Origin: Rhizobiaceae bacterium
GTDB taxonomy: Bacteria; Pseudomonadota; Alphaproteobacteria; Rhizobiales; Rhizobiaceae
Direction: 5' to 3'
Length of the DNA stretch: 64,000 nt
NCBI GenBank assembly: GCA_023953905.1
Contig: JAMLJA010000003.1
Coordinates: 124,001-188,000, forward strand
Below, one piece after another: positions 40,683 to 50,075 of this stretch. The translations under genes and the position numbers were made by a program. Position 1 is the stretch's first letter; the number at the start of each line of letters is the position of its first letter. Below the pieces are notes generated by a model. That model worked only from the letters and a program-made list of their open reading frames with translations, searched no databases and had not been told where the DNA came from.

Positions 40683-41168
40683 ATGGCGCAGGACGGACGC
40701 GACACGAACAGACTGGTCGACGTTGAACTCGACGAATCGATCGGACGCTCCACGCCAGATGTGGAGCATGAGCGTGCCGTCGCAATCTTCGATCTGATCG
40801 AGGAAAACAGCTTCTTGCCGGTCGGTGACACCGGCACGGGACCCTACCGGCTGAAACTCTCGCTCGTCGACGCCAGACTCGTCTTCTTCATAACGCGCGA
40901 GAACGGCGAGAAGGTCGCCACCCATATCCTGTCGCTGACGCCGCTCCGGCGCATCGTCAAGGATTACTACATGATCTGCGAGAGCTATTACGAGGCGATC
41001 CGGTCATCCACACCCAGCAAGATCGAAGCGATCGACATGGGGCGACGCGGGCTTCACAATGAAGGCTCGCAGACATTGATGAACAGACTATCCGGCAAGA
41101 TCGAGCTGGATTTCGATACGGCGCGCAGATTGTTCACGCTTGTCTGCGTGCTCCATTGGCGGGGCTGA
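40683..41168 (+). CDS. UPF0262 family protein
   Basis: 161 residues, the usual family length. Blocks [41 protein letters not shown] and the end [11 protein letters not shown] are typical of the alphaproteobacterial UPF0262 family. Cytosolic, unknown function. It overlaps the next phosphatase gene by 13 bases, indicating translational coupling. Confidence 0.9.
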   Translation: MAQDGRDTNRLVDVELDESIGRSTPDVEHERAVAIFDLIEENSFLPVGDTGTGPYRLKLSLVDARLVFFITRENGEKVATHILSLTPLRRIVKDYYMICESYYEAIRSSTPSKIEAIDMGRRGLHNEGSQTLMNRLSGKIELDFDTARRLFTLVCVLHWRG

Positions 41169-41617
41169 CGCTGGACGGCGTTCGACACATACCGCGTTCA
41201 ATCCTGTTTATGTGCAGGATGAACTCGGTGCGATCGCCAGTTGCCGAGGCACTCGCCCGCAAAATGCTTCCGGCCAACACGTTTATTGCATCAGCTGGGG
41301 TCAGGGCGGGTGATCCGGACCCGTTCGTGGAAGCAATCCTGGCCGAAGAGGGGCTTGGCCTTGGCGATCGCACGCCACGCACTCTGGATGATCTCGAGGA
41401 CGACTATTTCGACCTAATCATCACATTGGCTCCCGAAGCACATCACGCGGCTCTGGAACTGACACGGTCGATGGCGATTGACGTGGAGTACTGGCCCACA
41501 CTCGACCCGACGGTGACCACCGGATCACGCGACCAGATTCTCAACTCCTATCGCGACATGCGCGAACGCCTGAAGGCGCGCATACAGTCCCGTTTCGCAC
41601 CTGATTCAACGAAATGA
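41156..41617 (+). CDS. low-molecular-weight protein-tyrosine-phosphatase-like protein
   Basis: 153 residues. The P-loop CRMNSVRS (Cys20, Arg26; C-x5-R-S) sits in [20 protein letters not shown], and an Asp candidate for the acid is in YWPTLDPTV. The fold is that of LMW-PTP and ArsC. The gene lies between UPF0262 and infA, a conserved rhizobial position, not in an arsenic locus, so a phosphatase role is more likely than arsenate reduction. The substrate is unknown. Confidence 0.85.
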   Translation: MAGLTLDGVRHIPRSILFMCRMNSVRSPVAEALARKMLPANTFIASAGVRAGDPDPFVEAILAEEGLGLGDRTPRTLDDLEDDYFDLIITLAPEAHHAALELTRSMAIDVEYWPTLDPTVTTGSRDQILNSYRDMRERLKARIQSRFAPDSTK

Positions 41618-41704
41618 AGAAGCGTGTTTCCAAATTGGGCTTCTTCATATAGGTTCCGCCACATTTTCCGGCCTTCAGGCCGCTCTCCAGATCAAAGGTA
41701 ACGA

Positions 41705-41923
41705 ATGCCGAAGGAAGAAGTCCTCGAATTTCCGGGTGTTGTGACTGAACTGCTGCCAAATGCCATGTTCCGCGTCAAACTCGAGAATGAACACGAGATC
41801 ATCGCGCACACGGCAGGCCGCATGCGCAAGAATCGCATTCGCGTGCTCACCGGCGACAAGGTGCTGGTTGAAATGACACCTTACGACCTGTCCAAGGGCC
41901 GCATCACCTATCGCTTCAAGTAA
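41705..41923 (+). CDS. infA: translation initiation factor IF-1
   Basis: 72 residues, exact family length. An S1-like OB fold: [40 protein letters not shown], ending [13 protein letters not shown]. It binds the ribosomal A site in initiation. Maf and YacG follow in the same direction. Confidence 0.98.
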   Translation: MPKEEVLEFPGVVTELLPNAMFRVKLENEHEIIAHTAGRMRKNRIRVLTGDKVLVEMTPYDLSKGRITYRFK

Positions 41924-41953
41924 GGCGGTAGGATCGACGCCGGCGCGATCGCG

Positions 41954-42583
41954 ATGAGTGTTCTTCAAAAGCTTGTGCTTGCCTCGGGCTCACCCCGTCG
42001 GATCGAACTGCTTCAGCAAGCGGGCATCGAGCCTGACCACATCTTTCCGTCCGACATCGACGAAAAGCCGCAAAAGGCAGAGCATCCACGTTCGCTTGCC
42101 AAGAGGCTGGCGCGTGACAAGGCTGCAAAGGCCCAGGAAGCCCTGAAAGCGGAGCCCGATCTCGCCGGCAGCTACGTGCTGGCGGCTGATACGGTCGTGT
42201 GCGTGGGGCGTCGCATACTGCCCAAGGCAGAGGTAACTGAAGAGGCAGGCAATTGTCTTGGGTTGCTCTCCGGACGCTCGCACCGCGTCTATACCGGCAT
42301 CTGCCTCGTCACGCCTTCCGGAAAATTCCGCCAGAAGCTCGTGGAAAGCCGCGTGCGCTTCAAGCGGCTGTCGCGTGAAGATATCGAAAGCTACATTGCC
42401 TCGGGCGAATGGCGCGGCAAGGCGGGCGGGTATGCAATCCAGGGACTGGCGGGTACTTTTGTCGTGAAGCTGGTAGGGTCCTACACAAATGTCGTCGGCC
42501 TGCCGCTCTATGAGACGACCTCTCTGCTTGCCGGAGAAGGCTTTCGCATCCACAAGAACTGGCTCACCGGGCAATTGTCATGA
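41954..42583 (+). CDS. Maf-like nucleotide pyrophosphatase
   Basis: 209 residues. Maf/HAM1-fold house-cleaning enzyme that hydrolyses non-canonical or UTP/TTP-type nucleotides. Motifs: [56 protein letters not shown]. It overlaps yacG by four bases (ATGA), hence coupled translation. Confidence 0.93.
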   Translation: MSVLQKLVLASGSPRRIELLQQAGIEPDHIFPSDIDEKPQKAEHPRSLAKRLARDKAAKAQEALKAEPDLAGSYVLAADTVVCVGRRILPKAEVTEEAGNCLGLLSGRSHRVYTGICLVTPSGKFRQKLVESRVRFKRLSREDIESYIASGEWRGKAGGYAIQGLAGTFVVKLVGSYTNVVGLPLYETTSLLAGEGFRIHKNWLTGQLS

Positions 42584-42795
42584 CCGGAACCGATGGCAAC
42601 AAGGTCGCGCCGCTTCGCGCCCGACGTCCCTGCCCCGAATGCGGAAAGCCTTCCGCACGCGAATACTATCCATTTTGCTCGAGTCGCTGCAAGGACGTGG
42701 ACCTGAACCGCTGGCTCTCCGGCGCCTACGTCATCCCAGGCCCGCCGCTTGAGGAAGAGGAAGACGGTCAGATGGATGAAGGCGGCACCCGCTGA
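42580..42795 (+). CDS. yacG: DNA gyrase inhibitor YacG, zinc-binding
   Basis: 71 residues. Four Cys in CPECGKPS and [17 protein letters not shown] bind zinc; the DLNRWL end of the motif is diagnostic. It binds GyrB and inhibits gyrase in E. coli. The C-terminus is acidic ([12 protein letters not shown]). Coupled to maf. Confidence 0.95.
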   Translation: MTGTDGNKVAPLRARRPCPECGKPSAREYYPFCSSRCKDVDLNRWLSGAYVIPGPPLEEEEDGQMDEGGTR

Positions 42796-42925
42796 GTCTG
42801 AAGCAGGCCCCTTCGGCTTGTTGGTTCCTGTCTCTATCCGCTACGCAATTGCCTTTGATATCAGGAGCTTTGCGGCTTGCCCGTTCGACTTTTGGAGATT
42901 GCGACGGCAAATCGTCATTGACTGC

Positions 42926-42953
42926 TGGACAGCCGGAATCTGCGTGCTATAAG
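42926..42953 (+). promoter_or_regulatory. promoter of tRNA-Phe
   Basis: TGGACA, 16 bases, TATAAG. The mature tRNA starts about 70 bases downstream. Confidence 0.45.
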
Positions 42954-43022
42954 GCAGCCGCTTTCGCAGGCACATGAGTGCCGTCGCGAACGTTGTTCCG
43001 GTTTCGGTCGGTTTCAACGGAT

Positions 43023-43098
<76 letters not shown>

Positions 43099-43230
43099 TC
43101 AGACTGCCAAGAAAGTAATGTTTCTATTCACCTGCGGGCGTTTGGGTTGATTCAATCCCCTGTCACATCCCTTCGAATGTGACCTTAACGCTCTGTTGCC
43201 TTGAATTACACTGGTCCATTTCCGGCGCGC

Positions 43231-43270
43231 GCAACCCGCCGGGCTCCGATCAAAGAACCCGGCGGGTTGC
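43231..43270. terminator. perfect 13-bp hairpin after micro-ORF 1
   Basis: GCAACCCGCCGGG and CCCGGCGGGTTGC with a 14-base loop. It begins 12 bases past the micro-ORF 1 stop on the minus strand. No U-tract follows on either strand, so it may end or protect the short transcript. Confidence 0.6.
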
Positions 43271-43281
43271 TTGTGCTGGTT

Positions 43282-43350
43282 TCAGCGCGGCTTGATTAGG
43301 CCGCTCACACTATTGTCAATAGGCACTATCCATCCGAAGCATCTCGTCAT
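43282..43350 (-). CDS. micro-ORF 1, 22 residues, SGLIKPR family
   Basis: ATG at 43350 with GGGAG six bases upstream. The peptide begins MTRCFGW and ends SGLIKPR before TGA. Both ends match micro-ORF 2 while the middle differs, as expected if the peptide rather than the DNA were under selection. It is followed by a 13-bp hairpin. I do not recognise the family. It could be a leader peptide, a small regulatory peptide or a toxin-like peptide; too short for a domain call. Confidence 0.4.
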   Translation of the reverse strand: MTRCFGWIVPIDNSVSGLIKPR

Positions 43351-43392
43351 GTTTTTCTCCCATTGCAGCTACCAAAGCATCTAGAAATTGCG

Positions 43393-43427
43393 CCGCCGGA
43401 CCCCAATCGGGGAACCCGGCCGCGGAA
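43393..43427. repeat. imperfect hairpin after micro-ORF 2
   Basis: GCCGGACCCC and GGGGAACCCGGC-like arms around AAT C form an imperfect stem 11 bases after the micro-ORF 2 stop, in the position equivalent to the hairpin after micro-ORF 1. Confidence 0.4.
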
Positions 43428-43437
43428 GAAGTTCATG

Positions 43438-43515
43438 TCAGCGCGGCTTGATCAGGCCACTGAGTGACACTCCCGCACTTGGATTGTTCGGATACCAGTC
43501 GAAGCATTTCGCCAT
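43438..43515 (-). CDS. micro-ORF 2, 25 residues, SGLIKPR family
   Basis: ATG at 43515 with GGAG six bases upstream. The peptide starts MAKCFDWYPNNP and ends SGLIKPR before TGA. Shared with micro-ORF 1: M-x-(K/R)-C-F-x-W near the start and the identical last seven residues. The frame continues open upstream to give a 72-codon version, but the ribosome binding site and the homology to micro-ORF 1 both begin at 43515. Function unknown. Confidence 0.4.
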   Translation of the reverse strand: MAKCFDWYPNNPSAGVSLSGLIKPR

Positions 43516-43670
43516 GTAACTCTCCGGTCCACGAGTTTCCCCAACGGAAGAATTTGGAGCCAAGAGCGCGATGGAGTCAACGACAAGTACCATCGGTGGT
43601 GATTCCCGGCCCGGCTCGGTGTTTTCATGTAGGCCGGTCAGGGCTCGATCTATCATCGCCCTGTCTCATG

Positions 43671-43688
43671 CCGCGTACGGGCACCATC
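43671..43688 (+). repeat. degenerate copy of the tRNA-Phe 3' end
   Basis: CCGCGTACGGGCACCATC matches the tRNA-Phe 3' end and next bases at 16 of 18 positions. With the tRNA it brackets the micro-ORF region and may be a worn attachment site. Confidence 0.45.
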
Positions 43689-43802
43689 CAATTCAGCGAA
43701 TTTTGGTCGCCATCGCGTTCCAGCATTTTGATTGATTTCAAGCAGGCTGCGCTCAATCGGCGCGATGCAATCGCTTGTTCGGCCCTCAGTTAAAGGAACA
43801 TC

Positions 43803-44879
43803 CTAGTCCCGGATCAGCACGGGTCCCCGACCTGCGAAGCCCAGTCCGACATCCTGACCTGGCGCGACCACCGCATCGACATCGGGAGTGACCACAAAGA
43901 CATTGCCAAGTTCGGTCTCGACCACCAATTCGAGGTGACTGCCAACATAGACGGATTTGGCGAGCCTGCCCGGCAGCGTGTCTGGAGTTCCCGATGCTGC
44001 CACCTGGATCCGATTCGGGCGCACGGCCAGCTTTGCAGTACCCACCGCGGAGTGGGCTGATGGAACGCGCAGGGTGATCGGGCCCAATTTTACCGTGGCC
44101 GTGTTCGCATCGACCCCCACCACCTCACAGGGCAGTATATTGGCCTCGCCGATGAAGTCTGCGACGAATGCATTCGCGGGCTGATCGTAGAGATCGCGCG
44201 GCGTCCCATCCTGTGCGACCACCGCATTGTTCATGACGATGATGCGATCGGAAACCGCCAGCGCTTCCTCCTGATCATGCGTCACATAGACGACGGTCAG
44301 CGCGAGTTGCTGCTGGATCTCGCGGATTTCCTCCCGCACATGACGGCGAAGCTTTGCGTCGAGATTGGAGAGCGGTTCGTCGAACAGGAGGACCTGCGGC
44401 TCAAGCACCAGCGCACGAGCGACCGCGACCCGCTGCTGCTGACCACCCGACAACTGGCTGGGCAGCCTCTCGCCATAGTCGGAGAGCCCCACCAGATCGA
44501 GGCCCGCCTGCGCCTTCTCGCGGGTATCCTGCTTGTTGAAGCCTGAGAACTTCAGACCGTATTCGACATTGTCACGCACGCTCATATGAGGAAAAAGCGC
44601 GTAGGACTGGAAGACCATGGACACGTCGCGATCAGTCGCGGGCAATCGGGTCACATCCTCTCCCCCGATCAGGATCTGCCCCTGAGTGGCGAACTCCAGC
44701 CCGGCAATCATGCGAAGCGTCGTGGTCTTGCCGCAGCCGGACGGACCGAGGAGGGTGACAAGCTTGCCGGCCTCGATGAGAAGGGACACGTCCTTGACCG
44801 CCGCCACCGTACTCTTGCCGTAGAACTTGCTGACTTTGCGAAACTCCACGGAAGCAGCGTTGCTTTTGATCTGGGCCAT
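43803..44879 (-). CDS. ABC transporter ATP-binding protein, FbpC/PotA type
   Basis: About 358 residues. Walker A is LLGPSGCGKTTTLRMIAGLE, the signature LSGGQQQRVAVARALVLEP, Walker B VLLFDEPLSNLDAKLRR and the H-loop VVYVTHDQEEALAVSDR. A TOBE domain covers about residues 280-358. Two ATGs are adjacent; the second (44879) overlaps the permease stop codon region, so translation is coupled. It energises the fused permease upstream. Confidence 0.92.
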   Translation of the reverse strand: MAQIKSNAASVEFRKVSKFYGKSTVAAVKDVSLLIEAGKLVTLLGPSGCGKTTTLRMIAGLEFATQGQILIGGEDVTRLPATDRDVSMVFQSYALFPHMSVRDNVEYGLKFSGFNKQDTREKAQAGLDLVGLSDYGERLPSQLSGGQQQRVAVARALVLEPQVLLFDEPLSNLDAKLRRHVREEIREIQQQLALTVVYVTHDQEEALAVSDRIIVMNNAVVAQDGTPRDLYDQPANAFVADFIGEANILPCEVVGVDANTATVKLGPITLRVPSAHSAVGTAKLAVRPNRIQVAASGTPDTLPGRLAKSVYVGSHLELVVETELGNVFVVTPDVDAVVAPGQDVGLGFAGRGPVLIRD

Positions 44880-47164
44880 CATCCGCCTCCCGAGATTGTC
44901 GGTTGTGACTGCGCGCCCGCCATTCGGCTGACATTGGTGCGCGACTGTGCCAAGTCGCCGCCCAGTCCGCGCCGTCCGATCCTGCGGCTGCCCACGATCA
45001 GTTGCATGACGCCGATAACGACGAGCATCACGAAGATCAGCACCGCCGAATAGGCGATGGCGATTCCGTATTCATTGTTCTCGACGCGGCCAACAATGTA
45101 GCTGGTCGACATGTCATAGCGCGCGCTGACCAGAAAGATGATGGCGCTGATTGCCGTCATGGCACGCACGAAAGAATAGACAAGCGCCGCCAGGATTGCC
45201 GGTTTCAGAAGAGGCAGAATGATCTTGCGGAATGTCTGCCAGGAATTTGCGCCGAGCGTGAGCGAGCTCTCGTCAAGGCTGCGATCGATTTGCGACATCG
45301 ACGCAACACCGGCGCGAACCCCGACGGGCATGTTTCGGAACACGAACGACAGGACGAGGATGATCCCGGTGCCTGTGAGCTCAATCGGCGGCACGTTGAA
45401 AGCGACAACGTAAGACACACCGATAACCGTGCCCGGAATAGCAAACGAGAGCATCGTGCCAAACTCGAAGGGTTCCTTGCCTGCGAAGTTTTGCCGAACC
45501 AGAAGATAGGCAGTGAGAAGGCCGATCGCCGCCGTCAGCGGCGCCGAGATCAGCGCGATCTCGATCGTCGTCCAGAACGAGCTCCAAGCCGCGCCGCTCC
45601 AGTGAAGACCGAACTCATTCCAGCCGATCGCAAACGACTTAACGTAGTGGTCGAAGGTCAGCGAGAAATCGACACCCCACAGCTTGACGAAGCTGGCGTA
45701 GAAGATGGTCACGTAGATGAATAGCGTGAACAGCGTCCACAGGGCGGCCACAGCGAAGACGATATTGCGCAATGTCGGTGGCAAATGCGGGTGAACGCCT
45801 GCGTCGCCTTTGCCCGAGACCGTGGTGTAGGATTTTTTACCAAGCCAGAAGCGCTGCGCGTAGAACGCCCCCAGCGTGAAGGCGAGCAGCACAAGGGCAA
45901 GGATCGCCGCCTGAGCCTGATCGTATTGCGCACCGACGATGGCGAAGAAAATCTCCGTCGACAGCACGTCGAAATTGCCGCCGAGCACGAGCGGATTGCC
46001 GAAATCGGCCATGCTCTCGATGAAGCCAAGGAGGAAGGCATTTGCCAGACCGGGACGCATCAATGGCAGCGACACCGTCCGGAATGTCTGCCAACGGCTG
46101 GCGCGCAAGGTCTGGGCTGCCTCTTCCATCGACGGACTGATGCCTTCGACGACACCGATCATCACCAGAAACGCAATCGGCGTGAAAGCCAAGACCTGAG
46201 CGATCAGCAGTCCGGGGAGACCGTAGACCCAGCGGCTCGCCGGAATGCCAAGGGCCGAGTCCAGAAGCTGTGTTACCGCACCGGAAAGGCCAAACAGAAG
46301 AATGATCGCCAGTCCGATCACAAAAGGCGGCGTAATGATCGGCAGCACAGTCAGCGCCCTGAGAACAGCGCCATAGCGGAAGCCGGTGCGTGTCGCGACG
46401 AGCGCAAAGACGAGACCGAGCGCTGTGGTGACGACGCCGACCAGAATGGCCAGAAACAACGAGTTCCATGCCACCCCGCATCGCGGCCCACCGGTCACGC
46501 ATGCAATGCCCCAAATGCGCTCGCTGAACAGTTTCGATGCGAACGCACCTGCCGAGTAAACGCCGTCCTGCGTGACAAAGGCGCTGAGCAGCATCTGGAT
46601 GATCGGCATGAAGATGAAGATGCCGACGACAGCGATGATGAAGCCTATCGACCCGGCGACGAACTCGTCGCCGCCGACGGCCCCGCGCGCGGCGCATCCG
46701 AGCGTGAACAGAAACAGGAACGCCCCTGCTACAAGCAGAGCGCCCCAACCCATGCCAAACTGGCGTCCGTCGAGATCACCGAACAGAGAAGCGGCAAATG
46801 ACCAGTTCCAGCCGCGCAGGCCGATACCGAAGCCTTGTAGCAGAAGGTAGGAAAAACCAAGCGCGCCGACCGCGAGCAGCACGGAACCGAAGGCCGGATC
46901 GATCTTGCGCCGTCGCCACAAAGCAAGAGGGATCAGCAACAGAAAGCCGATCGGCGCGAGCCAGAGCTTCTCGCCCTGCAGATTGAGGAAGAGTGCCGGA
47001 GCGACGTCGCTGTTGAAAGGATAACCGTCAAACAGCCAGGACAATGTGAAGAAATTCGAGTCGAGACCGTACCACGGCAGAACCGCATAGCCCAGCAACC
47101 CGACCGTCATCCAGAGGACGACGGTCGAATACAGCGTGGCCTGTGCCTGGCTGGAGTGTCGCAT
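44879..47164 (-). CDS. fused double ABC permease, iron(III)/FbpB type
   Basis: 761 residues, very hydrophobic. Two permease modules are joined in one chain, each with an EAA loop: MEEAAQTLRASRWQTFRTVSLPLMRPG and LDESSLTLGANSWQTFRKIILPLLKP. Before the first module is an unusual N-terminal region of about 190 residues with several extra spans (WLAPIGFLLLIPLALW, WGALLVAGAFLFLFTLG), longer than standard FbpB of about 550 residues. It lies between binding protein and ATPase in the order A-B-C. Substrate not certain. Confidence 0.88.
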   Translation of the reverse strand: MRHSSQAQATLYSTVVLWMTVGLLGYAVLPWYGLDSNFFTLSWLFDGYPFNSDVAPALFLNLQGEKLWLAPIGFLLLIPLALWRRRKIDPAFGSVLLAVGALGFSYLLLQGFGIGLRGWNWSFAASLFGDLDGRQFGMGWGALLVAGAFLFLFTLGCAARGAVGGDEFVAGSIGFIIAVVGIFIFMPIIQMLLSAFVTQDGVYSAGAFASKLFSERIWGIACVTGGPRCGVAWNSLFLAILVGVVTTALGLVFALVATRTGFRYGAVLRALTVLPIITPPFVIGLAIILLFGLSGAVTQLLDSALGIPASRWVYGLPGLLIAQVLAFTPIAFLVMIGVVEGISPSMEEAAQTLRASRWQTFRTVSLPLMRPGLANAFLLGFIESMADFGNPLVLGGNFDVLSTEIFFAIVGAQYDQAQAAILALVLLAFTLGAFYAQRFWLGKKSYTTVSGKGDAGVHPHLPPTLRNIVFAVAALWTLFTLFIYVTIFYASFVKLWGVDFSLTFDHYVKSFAIGWNEFGLHWSGAAWSSFWTTIEIALISAPLTAAIGLLTAYLLVRQNFAGKEPFEFGTMLSFAIPGTVIGVSYVVAFNVPPIELTGTGIILVLSFVFRNMPVGVRAGVASMSQIDRSLDESSLTLGANSWQTFRKIILPLLKPAILAALVYSFVRAMTAISAIIFLVSARYDMSTSYIVGRVENNEYGIAIAYSAVLIFVMLVVIGVMQLIVGSRRIGRRGLGGDLAQSRTNVSRMAGAQSQPTISGGG

Positions 47165-47167
47165 CTG

Positions 47168-48193
47168 CTACTGCGGCAGGGTCGACACCTCGTCATCCCA
47201 CTTTTTCAGCAGCCGCTTGCGCTCATCGCTCGATCCGTACTTCTTGAAGTCGTAATCGATGAGCTTGATGCTCGACAGATCGGGTGTCAGTTCCGAAACC
47301 GTCGCATTCTTGTTGGACGGCAACTGGAACGATTTGACGTCCTTTGCCTTCGACTGCATGTCCGCAGTCAGTGCCCAATCGTAGAACTTCTTCGCGGATT
47401 CCGGATTGCGTGCGTCCTTTATCAGCGACATGGAACCGATTTCATAGCCGGTCCCTTCACAGGGTGCGACCGTGACGATCGGGAAGCCGGCGGCCGTCTG
47501 CGCGACGGCGTCGTGCATGAACACAATGCCGATCGTGGTCTCGCCAAGTCCCGCCGCCTTGATCGGAGCCGAGCCAGATTTCGTGTACTGGTTGATGTTG
47601 GCGTGAAGCGCCTTCAGATACTCAAAACCCTTCTCTTCGCCCATCAACTGCACCATCGTGGCGAGCATCGTATAGGCCGTGCCGGAGGAATTCGGATTGG
47701 CCATCTGCACCTGCCCCTTGTACTCGGGCTTGATGAGGTCCGCCCAGCACTTCGGTTCCGGCAGGTTGTTTTTTGCGAGAAGATCTTTGTTGTACCCAAA
47801 TCCAAGCGCGCCGGAGTAGACGCCGATCGTCTTGTTTCCTGCGGCTTCTGCCTGACGTATTGCCCAGTCATACAACTCGCCCCGCATCGGGGACTCATAG
47901 GCAACGGTCAGGTCTTCCTCGGCTGCCTGAAGATGCGGATCGCCGGTGCCTCCCCACCAGACGTCGCCCTTGGGATTGCCGGACTCTGCGCGGACCTGCG
48001 CATAGGTTTCGCCGGAGCTCTTGCGGGTCATGTCGACCGTGATGCCGGTCTCTGCCTCGAAGCCCGTCTTGATCTGCTGGCACCACGCTTCATCAGCCGC
48101 GCAGTAGAGCGTGAGACTGTCGGCGTTACTCGCTGCGGTCCCCGACAGCAGCAGCGCGGCCACTGCTGCCGTACGAAAATGATTGATTGTCAT
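47168..48193 (-). CDS. ABC transporter substrate-binding protein, FbpA/AfuA-like
   Basis: 341 residues from ATG 48193, with GGGAGGAG upstream; a slightly longer frame has no better site. Signal peptide about 1-24 (AAVAALLLSGTAASNA). COG1840-like blocks LTLYCAADEAWCQQIKTGFE, DVWWGGTGDPHLQAAEE and GVYSGALGFGYNKDLL. The paired tyrosines of true ferric-binding proteins are not obvious, so the ligand could be another metal complex or an organophosphonate-like compound. First gene of the three-gene importer. Confidence 0.85.
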   Translation of the reverse strand: MTINHFRTAAVAALLLSGTAASNADSLTLYCAADEAWCQQIKTGFEAETGITVDMTRKSSGETYAQVRAESGNPKGDVWWGGTGDPHLQAAEEDLTVAYESPMRGELYDWAIRQAEAAGNKTIGVYSGALGFGYNKDLLAKNNLPEPKCWADLIKPEYKGQVQMANPNSSGTAYTMLATMVQLMGEEKGFEYLKALHANINQYTKSGSAPIKAAGLGETTIGIVFMHDAVAQTAAGFPIVTVAPCEGTGYEIGSMSLIKDARNPESAKKFYDWALTADMQSKAKDVKSFQLPSNKNATVSELTPDLSSIKLIDYDFKKYGSSDERKRLLKKWDDEVSTLPQ

Positions 48194-48544
48194 AGGCTCT
48201 TCTCCTCCCAAAGATTATTGGCCGACTAACAACGTAACGGCATTGGTGCGCCCACCGCAAATGGAAAATTCAAACCTTTCTCAAACCGTCGCGGAATGGA
48301 TGTTCCGTTGTTGATCGACCGACCGGCCGCTGCTGGTGAACCCGGCCCGGTTGAATCCTCTCCGCAACCAGCCGGATTCTGCTTCAGAATTGCGATGGAC
48401 GTTTAGAAGTCATCACCTCGGCCCCGCGCGTGAGCGATTTCGCCTGGCACGCCTTCACTGGATGAGGTGCGCGATGCGCGTCCTCACCCTCGCAATCCTT
48501 GGCCCTTGGATGCTCCCGCTCGCAGCAGATGCGCCGGGCCTGCC
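48194..48544. other. intergenic region between ABC importer and amidase
   Basis: 351 bp. I see no gene or known riboswitch. A short palindrome CGGAA-TGGATG-TTCCG lies at 48292-48307, about 100 bp upstream of the binding-protein start, and could be an operator. Confidence 0.35.
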
Positions 48545-49987
48545 TCACGCAAAAATTGGCGGGTGCCGCTGCTTCCACGGCATTTCCTGCTCCAGCACCG
48601 AAGCCATTGCCAGCAGCGTGGCCTCGTCGCCATAGCGCCCGACGGCCTGCACGCCAATCGGTACGCCGCCCTTCGACATTCCGAGCGGAATCGACATGGC
48701 GGGCTGGCCCGACATGTTGAACGGAAAGGTGAATACGCCATCCGTCCAAAGTGCGTTGTAGGCGTCCAGATCGGTCATCGACATGTCATAATAACCAACA
48801 GGTCGTGGCAGTTGCGTCAATGTCGGGGTGAGATAGACGTCATAGGCATCCAGATCGAGGCAGATTGATCGTCCCAACTGACGAACGGCTTCGACATCGG
48901 AGATGTGGCGGATGCCGCTGGTCTCGCGTCCACGCTCGATGATCGCCCAGGTCACGGGCTCGACATCGTCCTTCGTCGCAGGTCGCCCGACCAGTGCAGA
49001 CAGCCATTCGAAGATCGCCGCCGTCTGGACACAGCTCATATGGGTATAGGTCTTCCACGCTTGGTCGGCATCAAGCGCCATGTTGTGCTCCTCGACGTCG
49101 TGTCCGAGCCCTTCGAGCACCTTGACGGTTTCAAGCAGTGTCTGCTTGACTTCGGGATCGATGGCGCGCCCATCGGGCGGCGTGACCGAATAGCCTATGC
49201 GCAGCTTCCCGGGGGCTTCTCGCGACAGATCGAGCCAGCTCCTGTCTGGCACCGGCGGCTGATAGGGGTCACCCGGCAAAGCCCCCGCGACCGCGTCAAG
49301 ATAGGCTGCCGTGTCCCGAACGGTCTTGGTATTCGCGAGAAAATAGGCGCCGCCGTGCCACACGTCAGCAAACGGAGCCATGGTGACGCGGCCACGCGAG
49401 GGCTTCAGGCCCACCACACCGCAACAGGAAGCAGGTACCCGTATCGACCCTGCGGCATCGCTGGATTCAGCAATCGGCACCATCCCCGAAGCGACGGCGG
49501 CACATGAGCCGCCGCTGGAACCGCCCGCCGTGATGTCGGATTTCCAGGGATTGACCGTCGCACCATAGAGCTTCGGCTCGGTCGTGATCGACCAGCCGTT
49601 TTCGGGGGCATTGGATTTTCCGACGAGCAGGAAGCCCGCGCGCTTGAGGCGGGTCACCACTTCCGCGTCAAAGTCCGCAACCACGTCCTTCAGATAGTAG
49701 GAAGAGTTGGTGTTTGGCGCCCCGTTCCAGGACGTCGCGAGTTCCTTCAGGAGATATGGCACCCCCGCAAAGAGCGATTCACGATCGACGCTCGCAGCGG
49801 CATCACGTCCCATGTCGTAGAGCTTGTGGATGACCGCATTGAGCGCGGGGTTGAGCTTCTCGATGGTGATGACTGCTGCCTCCACCAGTTCGATCGGAGC
49901 AACCTCTCCCTTGTGAACAAGTTGAGCGAGTCCCAATCCGTCTGACTCGGCATAGGTTCTCAAAAGACTTTCCGTGATCGCAGCCAA
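48545..49987 (-). CDS. amidase, amidase-signature family
   Basis: 480 residues. The Ser-cisSer-Lys triad is visible: Lys in GVPYLLKELATSWNG, the cis-Ser and nucleophilic Ser in TAGGSSGGSCAAVASGMVPIAESSDAAGSIRVPAS. No signal peptide. It hydrolyses amides to acids and ammonia; the closest named types include 6-aminohexanoate-cyclic-dimer hydrolase-like amidases, but the substrate cannot be read. It lies upstream of the ABC importer in the same direction, 351 bp apart, and probably has its own transcript. Confidence 0.9.
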   Translation of the reverse strand: MAAITESLLRTYAESDGLGLAQLVHKGEVAPIELVEAAVITIEKLNPALNAVIHKLYDMGRDAAASVDRESLFAGVPYLLKELATSWNGAPNTNSSYYLKDVVADFDAEVVTRLKRAGFLLVGKSNAPENGWSITTEPKLYGATVNPWKSDITAGGSSGGSCAAVASGMVPIAESSDAAGSIRVPASCCGVVGLKPSRGRVTMAPFADVWHGGAYFLANTKTVRDTAAYLDAVAGALPGDPYQPPVPDRSWLDLSREAPGKLRIGYSVTPPDGRAIDPEVKQTLLETVKVLEGLGHDVEEHNMALDADQAWKTYTHMSCVQTAAIFEWLSALVGRPATKDDVEPVTWAIIERGRETSGIRHISDVEAVRQLGRSICLDLDAYDVYLTPTLTQLPRPVGYYDMSMTDLDAYNALWTDGVFTFPFNMSGQPAMSIPLGMSKGGVPIGVQAVGRYGDEATLLAMASVLEQEMPWKQRHPPIFA

Positions 49988-50075
49988 TTTTGCCTCCTCC
50001 CATTTGCAACATGCGTCGCGCCGTAACGCTTTTACTGACTAAAATGACAGGCCACCCCTGCCCCCTGCTACTTGA

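Larger units (their letters stand above)
43099..43802. other. 704-bp region without ordinary genes, holding two micro-ORFs
   Basis: Between tRNA-Phe and the ABC ATPase gene there is no normal-sized gene. It holds two related micro-ORFs on the minus strand (43282-43350, 43438-43515), each followed by a GC-rich hairpin, and an imperfect copy of the tRNA-Phe 3' end at 43671-43688. The rest shows nothing I can name. Confidence 0.55.

Noticed and set aside
39237..40925. 562-codon open frame antisense to hisD
   Set aside because: It mirrors hisD in a GC-rich genome where antisense stops are rare. It shows no domain, has no ribosome binding site and overlaps three real genes.
43438..43656. 72-codon version of micro-ORF 2
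   Set aside because: The upstream 47 codons have no likeness to micro-ORF 1 and look non-coding, and the ribosome binding site belongs to the inner ATG at 43515.
48194..48544. Possible riboswitch upstream of the FbpA-like gene
   Set aside because: No TPP, cobalamin, SAM or other known core motif could be recognised in the 351 bp.
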